The notes under the pieces are model-generated. The model was not told the DNA's origin. It was given only the letters and a program-made list of their open reading frames with translations, and made no database searches. This document shows positions 33,236-40,706 of a DNA stretch of 64,000 bases, piece after piece. The DNA comes from Streptomyces cellulosae. Its GTDB lineage: Bacteria; Actinomycetota; Actinomycetes; Streptomycetales; Streptomycetaceae. Each line of letters starts with the position of its first letter. Within the stretch, counting starts at the first letter, position 1. The stretch is from the NCBI GenBank assembly GCA_014655195.1, contig BNBH01000016.1:62001-126000 (forward strand). The letters are read 5' to 3'. The position numbers and the translations under genes are program-made.

Positions 33236-34138
33236 TCACTCCTCGGCGCGTGCGGGCGGGACGACCGCGACGGGGCTGTGCGCGTGGAGCAGGACCGCCT
33301 GGGTGACCGAGCCCATCATGCGCGCGGGCGCGAACAGCCGGCGGCGGTGGCGGCCCACCACGACCAGCGAGGCGTCCCGGGACTCGCCGACCAGGTGACC
33401 GGCGGCGTCCCCGGGCAGCACGACGACCTCGACGGGAACCTCCGGGTGCCGCTCCCGCCACGGGGCGAGCAGGCCCTCGGCGAGGGCACGCGTCTCGTGC
33501 TCCATGGCCTCCTGGTCGACCTGCGCGGGCGCCACCTCGCCGGGCAGCAGCATCGTCTGCAGCGGCCACGGATACGCGGTGACGACCCGCAGTCCGGCGC
33601 GGCGCAGGGAGGCCTCCGTGAAGGCGAACTCCAGCGTCGCCGTGTCGGGGCTTTCGGCGCTCGTCCCGACGGCCACGGGACCGTCCCGGTGCACGGGCGC
33701 CTCCTCCCCGCCGCCGCGGTCCGGGCGGGGCACCACGACGACCGGGCACGCGGCGTCCCGGGCGGCGGCCAGGGAGTTCGAGCCGAGCAGCAGGCTGGCG
33801 AAGCCGCCGCGGCCCCGCGAGCCGAGCACCAGCAGCCGGGCCGCCGTGCCGGTCTCGGGCAGCAGCGCGCCCGGCACGCCCTCGGTGACGACGTACTCGA
33901 CGGACGGTGTGCCCCCCAGTTCGTCCACGCGGGCGCGGGCCTGCGCGATCACCGGGTCCTCGTCCGCGCCCGGCGGCCCCGCGCCCTGAGGTTCCTGCCG
34001 GGTGCGGGGCGGCTCCGGGCGGACGTGCAGCACGCGCAGGGTGGCCCCGTAGCGCCGGGCGGCGTCCAGGGCCCACTCCAGGGCGCGCAGTCCGTCCGGG
34101 GAACCGTCCACCGCGGCGACCACCGGCTGGTCGTCCAT
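33236..34138 (-). CDS. Universal stress protein, two USP domains
   Basis: 300-residue tandem USP. Domain 1 starts VVAAVDGSPDGLRALEWAL; its ATP-binding loop is LVLGSRGRGGFASLLLGSNS (G-2x-G-9x-G-S/N type). Domain 2 is degenerate: LVVVGRHRRRLFAPARMMGS keeps only part of the pattern. Start at 34138 has GGAGG 8 bp upstream. Tandem USPs in actinobacteria bind ATP and are induced by hypoxia or general stress. This copy lies away from the USP cluster at 54-61 kb. Confidence 0.9.
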   Translation of the reverse strand: MDDQPVVAAVDGSPDGLRALEWALDAARRYGATLRVLHVRPEPPRTRQEPQGAGPPGADEDPVIAQARARVDELGGTPSVEYVVTEGVPGALLPETGTAARLLVLGSRGRGGFASLLLGSNSLAAARDAACPVVVVPRPDRGGGEEAPVHRDGPVAVGTSAESPDTATLEFAFTEASLRRAGLRVVTAYPWPLQTMLLPGEVAPAQVDQEAMEHETRALAEGLLAPWRERHPEVPVEVVVLPGDAAGHLVGESRDASLVVVGRHRRRLFAPARMMGSVTQAVLLHAHSPVAVVPPARAEE

Positions 34139-34258
34139 CTGCCTCGCCTCCGGATACGGCATCGGGTCCACGCCGTTCCCTTCGGACCGGCGCGGCTCTC
34201 TGCTGACCACGTGTCCGGAAAAGCGGGCGGCACACGTCGCGGGGGCGGGTCGGTCAGG

Positions 34259-34501
34259 TCACGTCAGGTCGAAGTCGCCCTCCCGCGCGCCGGACACGAA
34301 GGCGCCCCACTCGGCGGGGGTGAAGATCAGGGAGGGGCTCTCCGGGCGGCCACTGTTGCGCATGGCGATGAAGCCCTCCACGAAGGCGATCTGGACGTCG
34401 CCCAGACCCTTGCTGCCGGACTGCCACTGTGCGTTGCTGAGGTCCAGCTCGGGCTTGTCCCAGCCCGTGAGCGGGCGCTGCTGGGTGGTGCTCTCGGCCA
34501 C
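34259..34501 (-). CDS. DUF397 protein
   Basis: 80-residue DUF397 protein. Family signature: LDLSNAQWQSGSKG followed by VQIAFVEGFIAMRNSGRP and FTPAEWGAFVSGAREGDFD. GTG start at 34501 with GGGAGGAG 7 bp upstream. DUF397 genes usually sit beside an XRE-type regulator (WhiJ/AbaA-like systems) and can act as its antidote partner; no such regulator is adjacent here, so this is an orphan. Confidence 0.9.
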   Translation of the reverse strand: MAESTTQQRPLTGWDKPELDLSNAQWQSGSKGLGDVQIAFVEGFIAMRNSGRPESPSLIFTPAEWGAFVSGAREGDFDLT

Positions 34502-34640
34502 GTCCGTGCTCCTCCCTTTTGCCGTCGGCGGCCAGCCTAGCGAGGGGTTTGTCCTGCGGACAGGTCGCGGGAGGGGGATGTGGGGCGGCGGTCGCCGGTC
34601 GCGTCGCCGGGTGCGGGCCGATGGGGGCCGGTGGGGGCCG

Positions 34641-34669
34641 GTCGCGCAGTTCCCCGCGCCCCTGACGCG
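34641..34669 (-). repeat. Fourth copy of the dispersed Streptomyces repeat
   Basis: GTCGCGCAGTTCCCCGCGCC at 34641-34660 is the reverse complement of the core seen at 9861-10070. It lies in the gap 34502-34803. Confidence 0.75.
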
Positions 34670-34752
34670 TCTCGACGGCACCTTCACCGAAAAGTGCAGG
34701 CCCAGCTCTTGCACCGGACGGTGGCCAGCTGCGTTACTGGGGCCCGAACGCT

Positions 34753-34774
34753 GACGACCGAATGATCGGTCGTC
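34753..34774. promoter_or_regulatory. Palindromic operator upstream of paaK
   Basis: GACGACCGA-ATGA-TCGGTCGTC: 9-bp perfect arms, ending 29 bp before the paaK start. Its form is typical of TetR-family operators of acyl-CoA or phenylacetate genes. A TetR gene lies directly downstream of paaK on the opposite strand. Confidence 0.7.
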
Positions 34775-34803
34775 CGGAATGGGATGGTGAAGGGAAGGTC
34801 CTG

Positions 34804-36105
34804 ATGACTCAGGCGGCGGACCTGCTGGACCCGGCGGAGCGGCTCGACCTCGACGGGTTGCGGGCCCTCCAGCTGGAGCGGCTGCGGAACTCCCTGCGGC
34901 ACGCGTACGAGAACGTGCCGTTCTACAAGGAGTCCTTCGACAAGGCGGGCGTCCACCCGGACGACTGCCGTTCGCTGTCCGACCTGTCCCGCTTCCCCTT
35001 CACCACCAAGGCGGACCTGCGGGAGAACTACCCGTACGGGATGTTCGCAGTCCCGCGGGAGCGCATCCGCCGCCTGCACGCCTCCAGCGGCACCACCGGG
35101 CGCCCCACGGTCGTGGGCTACACGGAGAACGACCTGTCCATGTGGGCCGACATGGTCGCGCGGTCGCTGCGCGCGGCCGGCGGCAGGCCCGGCGACATCG
35201 CGCACATCGCGTACGGGTACGGCCTGTTCACGGGCGGCCTCGGCGCGCACTACGGCGCCGAGCGACTCGGCTGCACGGTGGTCCCCGCGTCCGGCGGGAT
35301 GACGTCACGGCAGGTCACGCTGATCCAGGACCTGAAGCCGTCGATCATCATGGTGACTCCGTCCTACATGCTGACCCTGCTCGACGAGTTCGAGCGGCAG
35401 GACGTCGACCCGCGCTCCACGTCGCTGCGGGTGGGCGTCTTCGGCGCCGAGCCGTGGACGGAGGACATGCGGCGTGAGATCGAGGAGCGGTTCGCGATCG
35501 ACGCGGTGGACATATACGGGCTGTCCGAGGTGATCGGCCCGGGCGTCGCACAGGAGTGCGTGGAGACCAAGGACGGGCTGCACGTCTGGGAGGACCACTT
35601 CTTCCCTGAGGTCGTCGATCCGATCACCGGCGAGGTGCTGCCCGAGGGAGAGCGGGGCGAGCTGGTGTTCACCTCGCTGACCAAGGAGGCCATGCCGATC
35701 GTCCGCTACCGGACGCGGGACCTGACCCGGCTGCTGCCGGGCACGGCGCGGGTGTTCCGGCGGATGGAGAAGGTGACCGGGCGCAGCGACGACATGGTGA
35801 TCCTGCGTGGGGTGAACCTCTTCCCCACGCAGATCGAGGAGATCGTGCTGCGCACCCCGGGCGTGGCGCCGCACTTCCAGCTGCGGCTGACGACGAGCGG
35901 CCGGATGGACGCGCTGACGGTGCGCGCGGAGGCCCGCCCGGACGCGGACGCGGCGACCCGTGAGGCGGCGGCGCGGTCGATCGTGCAGGCGGTGAAGGAC
36001 GCCATCGGCGTCTCGGTGGATGCGGAGATCGTCGACCCGGAGTCGCTGGAGCGGTCGGTGGGCAAGATCCGGCGCATCGTGGATCTGCGGGAGCGGAAGG
36101 GCTGA
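34804..36105 (+). CDS. paaK: Phenylacetate-CoA ligase
   Basis: 433-residue AMP-forming acyl-CoA ligase of the PaaK type, converting phenylacetate, ATP and CoA to phenylacetyl-CoA. Seen: NVPFYKESFDKAGV near the N-terminus, phosphate loop SSGTTGRPTVVG, FGAEPWTEDM, YGLSEVIGPGVAQEC, and RSDDMVILRGVNLFPTQIE leading to the C-terminal PaaK domain. Start at 34804 (MTQAADLLD) has AAGGGAAGG upstream. No other paa ring-epoxidation genes are in the window, so the ligase may feed a pathway elsewhere or use a related aryl acid. Confidence 0.93.
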   Translation: MTQAADLLDPAERLDLDGLRALQLERLRNSLRHAYENVPFYKESFDKAGVHPDDCRSLSDLSRFPFTTKADLRENYPYGMFAVPRERIRRLHASSGTTGRPTVVGYTENDLSMWADMVARSLRAAGGRPGDIAHIAYGYGLFTGGLGAHYGAERLGCTVVPASGGMTSRQVTLIQDLKPSIIMVTPSYMLTLLDEFERQDVDPRSTSLRVGVFGAEPWTEDMRREIEERFAIDAVDIYGLSEVIGPGVAQECVETKDGLHVWEDHFFPEVVDPITGEVLPEGERGELVFTSLTKEAMPIVRYRTRDLTRLLPGTARVFRRMEKVTGRSDDMVILRGVNLFPTQIEEIVLRTPGVAPHFQLRLTTSGRMDALTVRAEARPDADAATREAAARSIVQAVKDAIGVSVDAEIVDPESLERSVGKIRRIVDLRERKG

Positions 36106-36124
36106 GGCCCGTCGCCGGGCGGGG

Positions 36125-36706
36125 TCACCGCTCGTCGGTGACGATCCGTTCGACCGCGGCCGTCACCAGCCGGTCCCGTTCCTCGGGGGTGAACACGTCC
36201 GGCAGGGTGAGCTGTTCGACGATCAGCCAGTTCAGGGCGAGGTGGAGCAGCTTGACGGCCGTGGCGTCGCCGGGGAGGCCGCAGGCCTCGTGGTAGCGGA
36301 CGTTGGCCTCGACGTCGGCCCGGACGCGCTCGGTGAGGACCGTGCGCAGTCCGGGCCGGCGGGTGGCCTCCAGCCGCAGTTCGAGCAGGGCCAGGTAGCC
36401 GGTGCGGAACGCGGCGATACGGCCCACGAGTTCACGCATGAGCACGGCGTACGTCTCGCGGTCCTTGCCCGCGGCGCGCTGCCGGGCGACGGTCTCCTCG
36501 TCGGGCTGGAGCCGCTCGTAGACCCGGGCGCCGGCCTGGGTGAGCAGGTCGTCGCGCGAGGAGAAGTAGTTCGACGCCGTTCCGAGGGGCACGGCGGCCT
36601 CGGTGTCCACGGCCCGGAAGGTCATCCCCCGCGCGCCGTCCCGCGCGAGCACCTCGATCGCCGCGTCCACCAACGCGGCCCGCCGCGCCTCGTTCCGTCG
36701 CACCAC
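36125..36706 (-). CDS. TetR-family regulator
   Basis: About 193 residues. The helix-turn-helix is at residues 10-55 of this start: LVDAAIEVLARDGARGMTF then AVPLGTASNYFSSRDDLL. The C-terminal ligand domain has the pattern of TetR_C groups. The exact start is uncertain: GTG at 36706 follows GGGGAG by about 10 bp; a GTG one codon later and others upstream are possible. Convergent with paaK. It is a candidate for the regulator acting at the palindrome before paaK, but TetR proteins more often control divergent genes, here the serine hydrolase gene at 36900. Confidence 0.85.
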   Translation of the reverse strand: MVRRNEARRAALVDAAIEVLARDGARGMTFRAVDTEAAVPLGTASNYFSSRDDLLTQAGARVYERLQPDEETVARQRAAGKDRETYAVLMRELVGRIAAFRTGYLALLELRLEATRRPGLRTVLTERVRADVEANVRYHEACGLPGDATAVKLLHLALNWLIVEQLTLPDVFTPEERDRLVTAAVERIVTDER

Positions 36707-36899
36707 CGCGACCACTCCCCTGCTCGGACCACTCCGGCCAGAGTACTGCGGTTGGAGTGCTCGCTCCCCCACGGCCGCGCCCCCGTTGTCCACAGCCATT
36801 GACATCCGGCACCCCTGACAGGAAAGTTTCATCGGGCGCGGTGATCCCCGGAAGTTACTTTCAGAGGGCTCGGGGACAGGACTCGGGAGGGTGGACCGG

Positions 36900-38678
36900 A
36901 TGGCGGACGCGAGAGGGATGAGCAGACGTCAAGTGGGACTGGGGGCACTGGCGTTGGGGGGTGGGCTGGCGTTCGCGTCGCTGCCCGCGGATCCGGCCGC
37001 CGCGGCGGCGCCGTCCCGCGGGGAGAGCAGTCCCGCGCTGCGGCACGGGTCGGCGCGGGAGGCAGGGCTGCTGCCCGGGCCGCTGAAGCAACTCGTCACC
37101 GACGCCGAGGCGTTCCTCCAGCCGTCACCGCAACACCCCTGGTACGCGGGTGCCGTTCTGCTCGCCGGGCGTGGCCGGACGGTGGCGCTGCACAAGCCGA
37201 TCGGCATGGCCGTGCGCTACCAGGCGTACGACGAGAAGACCGACACCGGCGTCGAGTTCCCGCCGGAGCAGCAGATCCCGATGGCCGAGGACACCGTCTT
37301 CGACCTGGCGTCGGTGTCGAAGCTGTTCACCTCGATCCTCGCCGTGCAGCAGATCGAGCGGGGCCGTATCGGGCTGGAGGCGCCGGTCGCCTCGTACCTG
37401 CCGGACTTCGGGCGGGCCGGGAAGCAGGACGTGACGATCCGCCAGCTCCTCACGCACACGTCCGGGTTCCGCGCCTGGATCCCGCTGTACACGTCGCCGA
37501 CCTACGAGGAGAAGGTGCAGCGGGTCTACGACGAGGCGCTCGCCAGCCCGCCGGGCACCGCGTACCTGTACTCCGACCTGAACCTGATCTCGCTTCAGCT
37601 GGTGCTGGAGCATGTCACCGGGCGGCGGCTGGACGTGCTGCTCCGTGAGGAGATCACGGAGCCGCTCGGCATGCGCCGCACCCGGTACAACCCTCCGGCG
37701 TCCTGGAAGCCGAAGACCGCGGCAACCGAGGACGCGCGCAAGCCGTGGTCCGGGATGGACCGGGGGCTGGTGTGGGGCGAGGTGCACGACGAGAACGCGT
37801 ACAGCCTGGGCGGCGTCGCGGGCCACGCGGGTGTGTTCTCCGACGCGTGGGACCTGGCGGTGCTCGCCCGGACCCTGCTCGACGGCGGTGTCTGCGGGCG
37901 GAACCGGATACTGCGGCCGGAGTCGGTGGAGCTGATGTTCACCGACTTCAACACGGCGTTTCCGGGCGACGAGCACGGGCTGGGCTTCGAGCTCTACCAG
38001 CACTGGTACATGGGCGCGATGGCGACGCCGCGCACGGCCGGGCACACCGGGTTCACCGGCACCGCGCTGGTGCTCGACCCGACCACCGACTCGTTCCTCG
38101 TCGTCCTCGGCAACTCGGTGCACCCGGTGCGCAATTGGCGTTCCGGTTCGGCGCCCCGGGTGGCCGCCGCCAACCAGCTCGCGCGCGCGGTTCCGGTCCG
38201 CCCGGTCCGGGGGCGCACGGCGTGGTTCTCGGGGATGGCGAGCGCGGCCACGGCGACCCTCACGCTGCCGGCGCTGGACACCTCGTCCGGGGCGGCCCGG
38301 CTGAGCTGCGCGCTGTGGTGGGACACCGAGCCGAAGGCCGACGTCCTGGTGCTGGAGTCCTCGGCGGACGGCGGGACGACGTGGGAGCCGGTGCCGTTCA
38401 CCACGCGGCGGCGCGGCGGCGGCACCGCTGAGCAGCACCCGACGGGCATGGCCACCGGCTGGTCGGGCCGCGTCTGGCACGACCTCACCGCCGGCCTCCC
38501 GGCCGCCCCCGCCCTGGTGGCGCGCTGGCGCTACACCACGGACCGCCTCTACGTCGGACGCGGCGCCTACGTCGCCGGCCTGCGCGTGGAGAAGGGCCGC
38601 CGCCGCCTCTTCGACGAGTCCCGCCCGTCCGACGCGGCGGGGCTCCTGGCGGAGGGGTGGAGCAGGGAGGACGGCTGA
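36900..38678 (+). CDS. Secreted serine hydrolase (class C beta-lactamase fold) with C-terminal beta-sandwich domain
   Basis: 592 residues. N-terminal Tat-like leader (MSRRQVGLGALALGGGLAFA, with Arg-Arg) ending near AAAA-PSR. The serine hydrolase domain spans about 50-420: nucleophile SVSK in FDLASVSKLF, YSDLN as the Tyr-x-Asn element, and HTGFTG as the third motif. The last 150 residues (LSCALWWDTEPKADVLVLES...) form an MAM/immune-inhibitor-like sandwich that may bind substrate or wall. Likely acts on D-Ala peptides or esters outside the cell. ATG at 36900 with GGGAGG 9 bp upstream. Confidence 0.9.
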   Translation: MADARGMSRRQVGLGALALGGGLAFASLPADPAAAAAPSRGESSPALRHGSAREAGLLPGPLKQLVTDAEAFLQPSPQHPWYAGAVLLAGRGRTVALHKPIGMAVRYQAYDEKTDTGVEFPPEQQIPMAEDTVFDLASVSKLFTSILAVQQIERGRIGLEAPVASYLPDFGRAGKQDVTIRQLLTHTSGFRAWIPLYTSPTYEEKVQRVYDEALASPPGTAYLYSDLNLISLQLVLEHVTGRRLDVLLREEITEPLGMRRTRYNPPASWKPKTAATEDARKPWSGMDRGLVWGEVHDENAYSLGGVAGHAGVFSDAWDLAVLARTLLDGGVCGRNRILRPESVELMFTDFNTAFPGDEHGLGFELYQHWYMGAMATPRTAGHTGFTGTALVLDPTTDSFLVVLGNSVHPVRNWRSGSAPRVAAANQLARAVPVRPVRGRTAWFSGMASAATATLTLPALDTSSGAARLSCALWWDTEPKADVLVLESSADGGTTWEPVPFTTRRRGGGTAEQHPTGMATGWSGRVWHDLTAGLPAAPALVARWRYTTDRLYVGRGAYVAGLRVEKGRRRLFDESRPSDAAGLLAEGWSREDG

Positions 38679-39058
38679 GGAATCCCTGGCCGGGGGGAGC
38701 CGCCACGGGACTGTCCGGCCGCGCCCGGCCGGGTCGCCCGGGTACGGCGGGCGCGGCGCCCGCCGTACCCGGGGCGGCTCGGAGCACAGGGCCGGGACCG
38801 CCCGTCGCGGACCCGTCCGGTGCTCCGGCCCGGCCGTCCACCGGTGGTGCACGACGGGCCGCTCGGCGGGCGCGCTCCTCCGCGAAGAGGCCGCCCCGTC
38901 GACGGAATCGGCGGGACCCCTGAGGCGGAACCTCGGCCGGCCGCCCCGTGATCCGGCGGCCCCCGCTTTCCGTCCGCGCCCCGCCGGCGGTGCACCACGG
39001 CCCGCCGCCCCGCCGCACCCGGCGTGCGGCCACGCCGGGACCTCGGCCGACCGGGCCG
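38679..39058. other. Gene-free region between convergent genes
   Basis: 380 bp of very GC-rich DNA. It holds the long hairpin at 38737-38773 and imperfectly repeated GC-rich stretches (for example around 38830-38860 and 38980-39015). No gene with codon bias is seen on either strand. Confidence 0.6.
38737..38773. terminator. Long perfect hairpin
   Basis: CCCGGGTACGGCGGGCGC (38737-38754) and its complement at 38756-38773, with one base between. It can form a stem of about 16 pairs. No T-run. It lies 59 bp after the serine hydrolase stop. Confidence 0.7.
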
Positions 39059-40627
39059 TCAGGCCTTGTCCGCCTCCAGCACCGCCATCGCCGCGTTGTG
39101 CCCCGGCACCCCGCTGACCCCGCCGCCGCGCACCGCGCCCGCGCCGCAGAGCAGCACGTTGGCGTGGGGGGTCTCCACGCCCCAGCGGCCCGTGCCCTCC
39201 TGGGCGTGGGGCCAGGACAGGTCGCGGTGGAAGATGTTGCCGCCGGGCAGGCCCAGGTCGCGTTCCAGGTCGAGCGGGGACTTGGCCTCGATGCAGGGGC
39301 GGCCGTCGGCGTCCGTGGCGAGGCAGTCGGCGATCGGCTCTGCCAGGTGGGCGTCCAGCTGGGCGAGCGTGGACTTCAGCAGTTCCTCGCGCACCGCGTC
39401 GTTGTTCCGCTCGAACAGCCGCGCGGGCGTGTGGAGTCCGAACAGGGTGAGAGTCTGGTAGCCCTGCGCCGCGAGCTCGGGGCCGAGGATGGACGGGTCG
39501 GTGAGCGAGTGGCAGTAGATCTCCGAGGGCGGCGCGTCGGGCAGGCGGCCCGCGTCGGCCTGGGCGTGGGCGGTGGCGAGCTGCTGGTAGCCCTCGGCGA
39601 TGTGGAAGGTGCCGGAGAACGCCTCGCGGGGGTCGACGGAGGTGTCCCGCAGCCGGGGCAGCCGCTCGAGCAGCATGTTCACCTTGAGCTGGGCGCCCTC
39701 GGCGTGCGGCGGGGGCGTGTCGCCGGTGAGCCGCGCCAGCTCCTCCGGGGAGGCGTTGACGAGGACGTGGCCCGCGGTGACGACGCCCTCGCCGTCGGCC
39801 GTGCGGTGGGTGACCTCGGCGGTGCGGCCGTCGGTCTCGATGCGGACGGCCTCGTGGCCGGTGGCGATGACGGCGCCGGCCTTGCGGGCGGCGTCGGCGA
39901 GCGCGTCGGTGACCGCGCCCATGCCGCCGACCGGCACGTCCCAGGCGCCGGTGCCGCCGCCGATGACGTGGTAGAGGAAGCAGCGGTTCTGCTTGAGGGA
40001 CGGGTCGTGGGCGTCGGCGAAGGTGCCGATGAGGGCGTCGGTGAGCACGACGCCGCGCACCAGGTCGTCGGAGAAGCGGTCCTCGACGGCGACGCCGAGC
40101 GGCTCCTCGAAGAGGATCCGCCATGCCTCCTCGTCGTCCACCGTGCGGCGCAGTTCCTCGCGGGTGGGCAGCGGCTCGGTGAGGGTGGGGAACACCCGGC
40201 GGGCGACCCGGCCGGTCAGGTCGTAGAAGTCCTGCCAGGCCCGGTACTCGCGGTCGGAGCCGGTGAGCCGGACGAACGCCTCGCGGGTGCGCTCCTCTCC
40301 GCCGCCGACGAGGAGTCCGGTGGGCCGCCCGTCGCGCTCGGTGGGCGTGTAGGAGGAGATGGTGCGGGTGCCGAGCCGCACGTCGAGCCCCAGGTCGGTG
40401 AGGATCTTCCGGGGCAGCAGGCTGACCAGGTACGAGTACCGGGACAGGCGTGCGTCGACGCCGGCGAAGGGCCGGGTGGAGATCGCCGCGCCGCCGGTGT
40501 GGTCGAGCCGCTCCAGGACCAGTACGGAGCGCCCGGCACGGGCGAGATAGGCGGCGGCGACAAGGCCGTTGTGTCCTCCGCCGACGATGACGACGTCGTA
40601 CGTCCGGGACTCCTGAGCTGCGGTCAT
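39059..40627 (-). CDS. FAD-dependent oxidoreductase, phytoene-desaturase-like
   Basis: 522-residue flavoprotein. The Rossmann motif is VVIVGGGHNGLVAAAYLA near residues 11-28, and the C-terminal FAD region is the short VLLCGAGAVRGGGVSG plus GHNAAMAVLE. This architecture is shared by phytoene desaturases and the broad NAD(P)/FAD-dependent amine-oxidase-like group (pyridine nucleotide-disulfide oxidoreductase domain protein 2 type). No carotenoid genes are adjacent, so desaturase function is unlikely to be inferred. Start at 40627, GAAGAA upstream. Kinase gene ends 79 bp upstream on the same strand. Confidence 0.88.
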   Translation of the reverse strand: MTAAQESRTYDVVIVGGGHNGLVAAAYLARAGRSVLVLERLDHTGGAAISTRPFAGVDARLSRYSYLVSLLPRKILTDLGLDVRLGTRTISSYTPTERDGRPTGLLVGGGEERTREAFVRLTGSDREYRAWQDFYDLTGRVARRVFPTLTEPLPTREELRRTVDDEEAWRILFEEPLGVAVEDRFSDDLVRGVVLTDALIGTFADAHDPSLKQNRCFLYHVIGGGTGAWDVPVGGMGAVTDALADAARKAGAVIATGHEAVRIETDGRTAEVTHRTADGEGVVTAGHVLVNASPEELARLTGDTPPPHAEGAQLKVNMLLERLPRLRDTSVDPREAFSGTFHIAEGYQQLATAHAQADAGRLPDAPPSEIYCHSLTDPSILGPELAAQGYQTLTLFGLHTPARLFERNNDAVREELLKSTLAQLDAHLAEPIADCLATDADGRPCIEAKSPLDLERDLGLPGGNIFHRDLSWPHAQEGTGRWGVETPHANVLLCGAGAVRGGGVSGVPGHNAAMAVLEADKA

Positions 40628-40706
40628 GCTTCTTCGTAACACGTGATGATCGTGCCCGGCCAGAGGGGACGGGGGTGAGGAGTGCGAGCACCGGCGGCGA
40701 ACCGGA

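Noticed and set aside
39059..40627. Carotenoid pathway phytoene desaturase
   Set aside because: No crtB, crtE or crtY neighbours; the same fold is found in many unrelated FAD enzymes.
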